A DNA stretch of 64,000 nucleotides, taken from contig CAXXGM010000003.1 of the NCBI GenBank assembly GCA_963677325.2, forward strand, positions 434,001 through 498,000, in the 5' to 3' direction. Source of the DNA: G963677325 sp963677325. GTDB taxonomy: Bacteria > Bacteroidota > Bacteroidia > Bacteroidales > Prolixibacteraceae. Of this stretch, positions 60,288-64,000 are shown one piece after another (positions within the stretch are counted from its first letter, which is position 1; each line of letters begins with the position of its first letter). The notes beneath the pieces are model-generated. The model saw only the letters and a program-made list of their open reading frames with translations, was not told where the DNA came from and did not search any database. Made by a program: the position numbers and the translations under genes.

Positions 60288-61367
60288 TCATTTAACAACT
60301 CCTGATACATATTCTTTTTTGTTTTTAAGTACGTAATACATTCGGTTCAATACTTTTCGTGCAATTCGGATGATTGCCTTGTTTGGTTCCATCCGCCTGA
60401 CATAGACATTAAAGCTCATAGCCAGGGCTGGATCAAGCCGGGCTGCAAACCAGGAACTCTCGATTAACGATTTGCGCAAGGCTGTCTGTCCTCGAAAGGT
60501 CATATCCCCGTTATTTTCCTTGTTCCCGCTAGAATGCCTGTTGGGGATCAAGCCTACAAACCCGGCAAAATGATCTGCGTTTTCAAATCGTTCTATATTT
60601 TCTATTTCGGTCAAAAAAGTGATGGCCGTAACAAAACCCACACCAGGGATGCTCCGCAATAATTCCATTCTGGTTGCATATTTTTCGCTACGGGACAAAG
60701 CCCTGATTTTTCGTAAAACTTCCAGCAGAAGTTTCCTTTGCCCGTCGGCTTCTTGTACCAATATTTTCAACGTTTGAGTTCCGGATTCGTGCTGAAGAGA
60801 AACCTGATTGAGCCATTTCATAAATCGTCTGGACCAGTGGGTTCCCGATTTCTCAAATTCAGCAGGAATAGATATCCCATAAAAGTGCAAAAACGATTTT
60901 ATCCGCTGTTTGAACCGAACCATATCTTTTACCAAAGTTGCCCGCAGCCGGATCAGAGACCTATCTTCCAATGTTGATGGCTCTGGAACATAGATTGCCT
61001 TTAAATCCCCGGCACGCAATGACCTGGCAAGCTTGCGACTGTCTGTCGGGTCATCCTTTTGCAAATGTTCCTTCTGTGTGGTGGGGACATCTGCCGGATT
61101 AATGACAATGTTGTTTATTCCCATTTCCTTCAGTTTGTAATGTGTCCAAAAACCACTGAAACCAGCTTCATACACTGAATAGTAATCGCCACAAGGAAAA
61201 TTACGGTTCAAATAGTTTGACAATGTATCTGCACAGGCCGGTTGGGTAAATGTCTTGTGGACCAGATTATCGGTCAAGATCGTTACCGCCCAGCTTTTCA
61301 AATGAACATCAATTCCGACAAAAATATTTTGTCCTTTAAAATCTAATCCCGTCTTTTGTGTTTGCAT
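60288..61367 (-). CDS. IS110-family (IS1111-like) DEDD transposase
   Basis: A 359-residue recombinase. The N-terminal DEDD (RuvC-like) domain has IFVGIDVHLKSW, VYEAGFSGFW and KDDPTDSRKLAR. The C-terminal Transposase_20 domain has LRSIPGVGFVTAITFLTEI and FAGFVGLIPNRHSSG, with the conserved serine region at S-S-G. The ATG at 61367 is preferred over TTG 61403. IS110-type enzymes act with a bridge RNA encoded in the element's non-coding end. The coding sequence looks intact. Confidence 0.9.
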   Translation of the reverse strand: MQTQKTGLDFKGQNIFVGIDVHLKSWAVTILTDNLVHKTFTQPACADTLSNYLNRNFPCGDYYSVYEAGFSGFWTHYKLKEMGINNIVINPADVPTTQKEHLQKDDPTDSRKLARSLRAGDLKAIYVPEPSTLEDRSLIRLRATLVKDMVRFKQRIKSFLHFYGISIPAEFEKSGTHWSRRFMKWLNQVSLQHESGTQTLKILVQEADGQRKLLLEVLRKIRALSRSEKYATRMELLRSIPGVGFVTAITFLTEIENIERFENADHFAGFVGLIPNRHSSGNKENNGDMTFRGQTALRKSLIESSWFAARLDPALAMSFNVYVRRMEPNKAIIRIARKVLNRMYYVLKNKKEYVSGVVK

Positions 61368-61475
61368 AAGTCTTTGAGTTTTATTGATTAGTCGAGTAAT
61401 CAAAAATAATACTCTTTAGGCTTATGCCTCTTTAGCATAGCGCAATTACAAACATAGGGACTAAGTTGCTATAGG
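60288..61475 (-). mobile_element. IS110-type insertion sequence, ends not resolved
   Basis: The upstream end probably lies near 61475, where the interrupted galactosyltransferase-like gene stops resembling its family. This leaves roughly 100 bp before the transposase start. The downstream end is not determined and lies below 60288. The family makes no terminal inverted repeats or target duplications that would define it. Confidence 0.5.
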
Positions 61476-62229
61476 TACATATTTTACAGGTGTCAAACAG
61501 GGCTGAAAGGCTTTCAATTTTCACGCTTGGATTTAAATACCTGCTTGTCTCTCCTCTGGGATGATCTAAATGGAACAATGGACCAAAACTGTGATAAATA
61601 GTATGGCCGTTTATTTCCATTCTTTTATAACGTTCCAAATCTTCCGGTCCCCACCCCTTTATCCTTTCATTTTCTGCACCGGCAGCCATAAAGGCTTTTT
61701 TATTAAGAACAACAATTCCTCCGGTTGAAAATTTTCCGTACATAACAGGCATTTTTTGCAAATTGGCATTCAGTACTTCAAATGAGAGATTTTGAATGAA
61801 AAGTTTTTCAAACAGGGATATTACATTAACAACATGACCATCATAGGGCAATGACATGGTATAGCCCTTGTTTTTGACAGCACTGACAGCATCTGTAATC
61901 TGCTCTGGAGTACATAAACAATCAATATCCCAAAGTATTATTATTGGCTGATTGCTTTCTTTGACCAATACATTTCTGTAATAGGTATGGTAAAAATAGG
62001 GTAAACTGTCCTGTATAAAACTATAGCTGATAGTCTCTGGCAGTATTTTCGTATCAAACTTTTGGGACGTATCAGCTTCAAGCAAGTGAATATTTGTTTT
62101 AAAATTACACCGTATGTAATCCAGTAGTGTTATCAGATTTTCATGCCTCTTCTTACTATCGATTCTGAATGGCATTATTACTGATGAATCTGTCAAGTCA
62201 ATGAGTAATTTGTCACTTTTCATTTTCAA
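61432..62229 (-). pseudogene. Galactosyltransferase-like GT, 3' end replaced by IS110
   Basis: A 265-residue product of the galactosyltransferase-related (GT7/GT2 C-terminal) type. The core motif KGWGPEDLERYKRM near residue 200 and HLDHPRGETSRYL match the family. IILWDIDCLCTPEQI provides the acidic DxD-type motif. After LSALFDTCK the family would continue. Here it changes to ICTYSNLVPMFVIALC, most likely IS110 sequence read to a chance stop. About 20 residues may be lost, so activity is uncertain. It belongs to the same minus-strand group as the LanC-like and HlyD genes. Confidence 0.7.
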
Positions 62230-62295
62230 ATTTTTATAAGGGATAATGTCTTCCTCTAACCAAAAATATAATCACCTAAAAATGTGAATATGCAA

Positions 62296-62346
62296 AATGA
62301 CTACAAATGACCACCAATGACAATTAATGACAATCCAATGACCATT
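62296..62346. repeat. 10-11-bp-phased repeat (AATGAC core)
   Basis: AATGAC occurs at 62296, 62306, 62316, 62326 and 62337, spacing 10, 10, 10 and 11 bp, followed by variable tails. It fills the gap between the LanC-like and galactosyltransferase-like genes. It is similar in core to the moaC array (TTAATGAC). Confidence 0.75.
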
Positions 62347-62371
62347 CATTTGCGCGGTCTGTTCATTGTAT

Positions 62372-63505
62372 TCATAGTTGAGCCAGATTTATTCCGGCTA
62401 ATCCATTCAGAATGCCAAAAGCTTTGTCCTCATTTTCTTTTGCTATAGCAAAACCTGCAAAGCCTTGGTCAGTTTCAGCGAATTCAAAACCACAAGCGTT
62501 CCAAAAAAATGCTTCCCTTTGGTAATAATCTTTTCCGGTCAACTTAAATAATTGATTGTAGATCCATGCAATACCACACGAGCCGTTTTGCATAAAGGCA
62601 GAGTTAGGGGTTAACTCTTTAAGTACGGTTTCCCTGTCTAAGCCGGTCAGCAGTTTTTTAATGATCTCATCAATAGGGCCATCCAAAAATTGTTTAATAT
62701 TTAGACTATTAAATTTTTCCATCGCCAGAACAAGCAATAATCGGTTACAATGCATTTGAGGCAAGTTGTCTGCATTCGCCAATGGGGAAAACAACCGGGA
62801 AATTATCTTTTCTACCTTGAAGTTGAAGATGTTTTGCTCGTATATTTCAGCCAGGAACCAGAGCAGTAAAGGATAATCCGGGACAATATTGAAAGTTCCT
62901 CCTTTCCCTAAGGTTTCTTTTGTAGTAGATTGTCCTAAACAATTCTTAGCCTGTTCCGTTTCGAAATTTAGTAATTTGCTGATTTCTTCATTAGTCAATT
63001 TTAGTTCCCACTCATCGATCAGGTGAATAAGAAGTTGTTTATTGGTTAGAGTCTTAATGTTCCCATCATTCGAATTTGGATTTTGAATACGTTTTAATAA
63101 GTAAGCGCCTAATCCAACCAATCCGTTTAACAATCCAATGTCTGTCGGCGTATAGTAAATAAGTTGTTGAAATAAACGGTTGTCGAAATCTCCGAGGACT
63201 TCATCAGTATCTGCTTCAATGAAACCGCTCTGTACCAGGTATTCAATTCCCCAGCCAATTCCAGCCAGGCCATCTTCAAAATCCAGGGGTGTTGTATTGT
63301 TTATTTCTTCGTAAATTTCATCAATCAGTTCCCCAGCATAATTTTCATAAATCTGATTTTGAGTTTCACGCGATAGATGGAAGAAGAAAATGGCAATCCC
63401 CATCTTGCCATGCATCAAACCCAGGTTGTCAATAAAACTGGCATTGAGCATAAGCGCGTTGATGATGTGTTGGAATCTTTTATTATTCGTGATGTTACTT
63501 TGCAT
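62372..63505 (-). CDS. LanC-like protein (paralogue 1)
   Basis: A 377-residue alpha-toroid protein with the repeated GG-rich helices of the LanC family: LMHGKMGIAIFFFHL, FEDGLAGIGWGIEYLVQ, GLLNGLVGLGAYLL, NGSCGIAWIYNQL and GILNGLAGINLAQL. One cysteine is kept at a plausible first-ligand position (GSCGIAW). The Cys-His of the second motif is replaced (QGFAGFA where CHGxAG is expected). It therefore lacks a full zinc site and is probably not a classical cyclase. It is a diverged paralogue of the gene at 55464. The next gene upstream is a HlyD adaptor. Confidence 0.78.
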   Translation of the reverse strand: MQSNITNNKRFQHIINALMLNASFIDNLGLMHGKMGIAIFFFHLSRETQNQIYENYAGELIDEIYEEINNTTPLDFEDGLAGIGWGIEYLVQSGFIEADTDEVLGDFDNRLFQQLIYYTPTDIGLLNGLVGLGAYLLKRIQNPNSNDGNIKTLTNKQLLIHLIDEWELKLTNEEISKLLNFETEQAKNCLGQSTTKETLGKGGTFNIVPDYPLLLWFLAEIYEQNIFNFKVEKIISRLFSPLANADNLPQMHCNRLLLVLAMEKFNSLNIKQFLDGPIDEIIKKLLTGLDRETVLKELTPNSAFMQNGSCGIAWIYNQLFKLTGKDYYQREAFFWNACGFEFAETDQGFAGFAIAKENEDKAFGILNGLAGINLAQL

Positions 63506-63562
63506 TGATGTTGAGAATTAAAGTAATCAGAAGTTCATTATTAATTGATATATAATCCATTG

Positions 63563-63582
63563 CCGTCAGCTTTAGCTGACGG
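63563..63582. other. Perfect hairpin CCGTCAGCTTTAGCTGACGG
   Basis: A 20-base palindrome between the HlyD and LanC-like genes. It resembles a palindromic unit that is frequent between genes in this phylum. With no T-run it may be a REP-type hairpin that stabilises or attenuates the upstream transcript. Confidence 0.6.
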
Positions 63583-63622
63583 GTTACATGCTGTACATTC
63601 TGAGGTAAATAATGCGGCTACA

Positions 63623-64000
63623 TTATGATCCCTTATCAAACAATGCTCTTATTGGATTAATGAAACGATAAATCAACCGCAATTCTTTAGTCATGATTTC
63701 AGCCGTACCATCCATTTGTTGGATGAATTTCAGTTTTTCCTTATACGATGAAATCATACCATCCTGCAGTTCGATTTCAGCCACATACCCCTTTTCTCCG
63801 GGAACTAATGAAACAGAACGGATATGGCCTTTCAACATCCCGAATTGCATATATGGGAATCCTGATAATTTTATGTTTACACGTTGACCTATTTCCACTT
63901 TACCGAAACCTGTTGTCGGGATAACTGCTTTGGCGATAACGGCAAAAGCTCCCTGCGGAATCACAGTACCAATCAAGTCTCCCGTTTTTACTTCCTGATT
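63623..64000 (-). CDS. HlyD-family secretion adaptor, C-terminal part (cut by the window edge)
   Basis: The last 125 residues of a periplasmic adaptor, open at the window end. KLSGFPYMQFGMLKGHIRSVSLVP and ELQDGMISSYKEKLKFIQQMDGTAEI match the C-terminal beta-domain of Bacteroidota HlyD proteins that work with peptidase-containing ABC exporters. The end RLIYRFINPIRALFDKGS is typical. The rest of the gene, and probably the ABC transporter, lie beyond the right edge. Its position next to LanC-like genes suggests peptide export. Confidence 0.85.
   Translation of the reverse strand, partial: NQEVKTGDLIGTVIPQGAFAVIAKAVIPTTGFGKVEIGQRVNIKLSGFPYMQFGMLKGHIRSVSLVPGEKGYVAEIELQDGMISSYKEKLKFIQQMDGTAEIMTKELRLIYRFINPIRALFDKGS

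Overview
The window reads as a chromosomal segment of a Bacteroidota bacterium, most likely Bacteroidales or a related order. The signs are matches to the Bacteroidota -7 promoter box (TAnnTTTG) at a tRNA and several genes, a carboxypeptidase-regulatory-domain TonB receptor, a TonB-C domain fused to a periplasmic protease, S24-type XRE regulators, and palindromic repeats I recognise from that phylum. GC looks moderate, with AT-richer accessory islands. No species is assigned.

Layout. 1-5.2 kb: galE, a DUF4337 membrane protein, a Tat-exported DegT-type aminotransferase and a neutral-ceramidase-like secreted enzyme. 5.2-10.8 kb: a molybdenum-cofactor operon (a mobA remnant fused to a rhodanese, TauE permease, MobB-like, moeA, moaA, moaC, MOSC-MogA fusion). 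10.9-18.0 kb: secreted sialidase-like protein, a TauE/DUF1634 pair, a paired putative DNA repair radical-SAM system, and an XRE-S24 regulator. 18.2-21.1 kb: two tandem IS4-family copies inside a palindromic repeat. 21.4-46.5 kb: mostly core genes (two acyl-CoA synthetases with regulators, ruvX, def, comEC, pulA, ald, tsaE, gcvH, aqpZ, gltX, exported sod, a TonB receptor and an M16 protease with a C-terminal TonB domain). 46.7-50.2 kb: an AT-rich island with a HigB-like toxin, a HigA-ImmA/IrrE antitoxin-protease, a Beta-family protein and an sce7726-like protein. 50.5-52.0 kb: third IS4 copy, inverted relative to the first two. 52.2-53.4 kb: CPBP protease and tRNA-Arg(ACG).

From the tRNA to the right edge lies a mosaic accessory region. 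It holds transposase debris, truncated nucleotide-sugar genes, a glycosyltransferase gene interrupted by an 8-bp repeat (probably phase variable), two LanC-like paralogues, GT2 and GT4 glycosyltransferases, a galactosyltransferase-like gene truncated by an IS110 element, and the C-terminus of a HlyD adaptor at the edge. Together the minus-strand genes look like a Bacteroidota system for modifying (glycosylating) and secreting peptides. Neither its precursor peptide nor its ABC transporter is visible here.

The most unusual non-coding signal is a set of short degenerate repeat arrays with strict periods. Four arrays have an exact 11-bp period and a fifth runs at 10-11 bp, each with a different core word. 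A separate family has a 7-bp period, near AAGCCTT/AAGTCTT in sequence. Two palindromic, MITE-like element families (about 185 and 143 bp) are also present in multiple copies.
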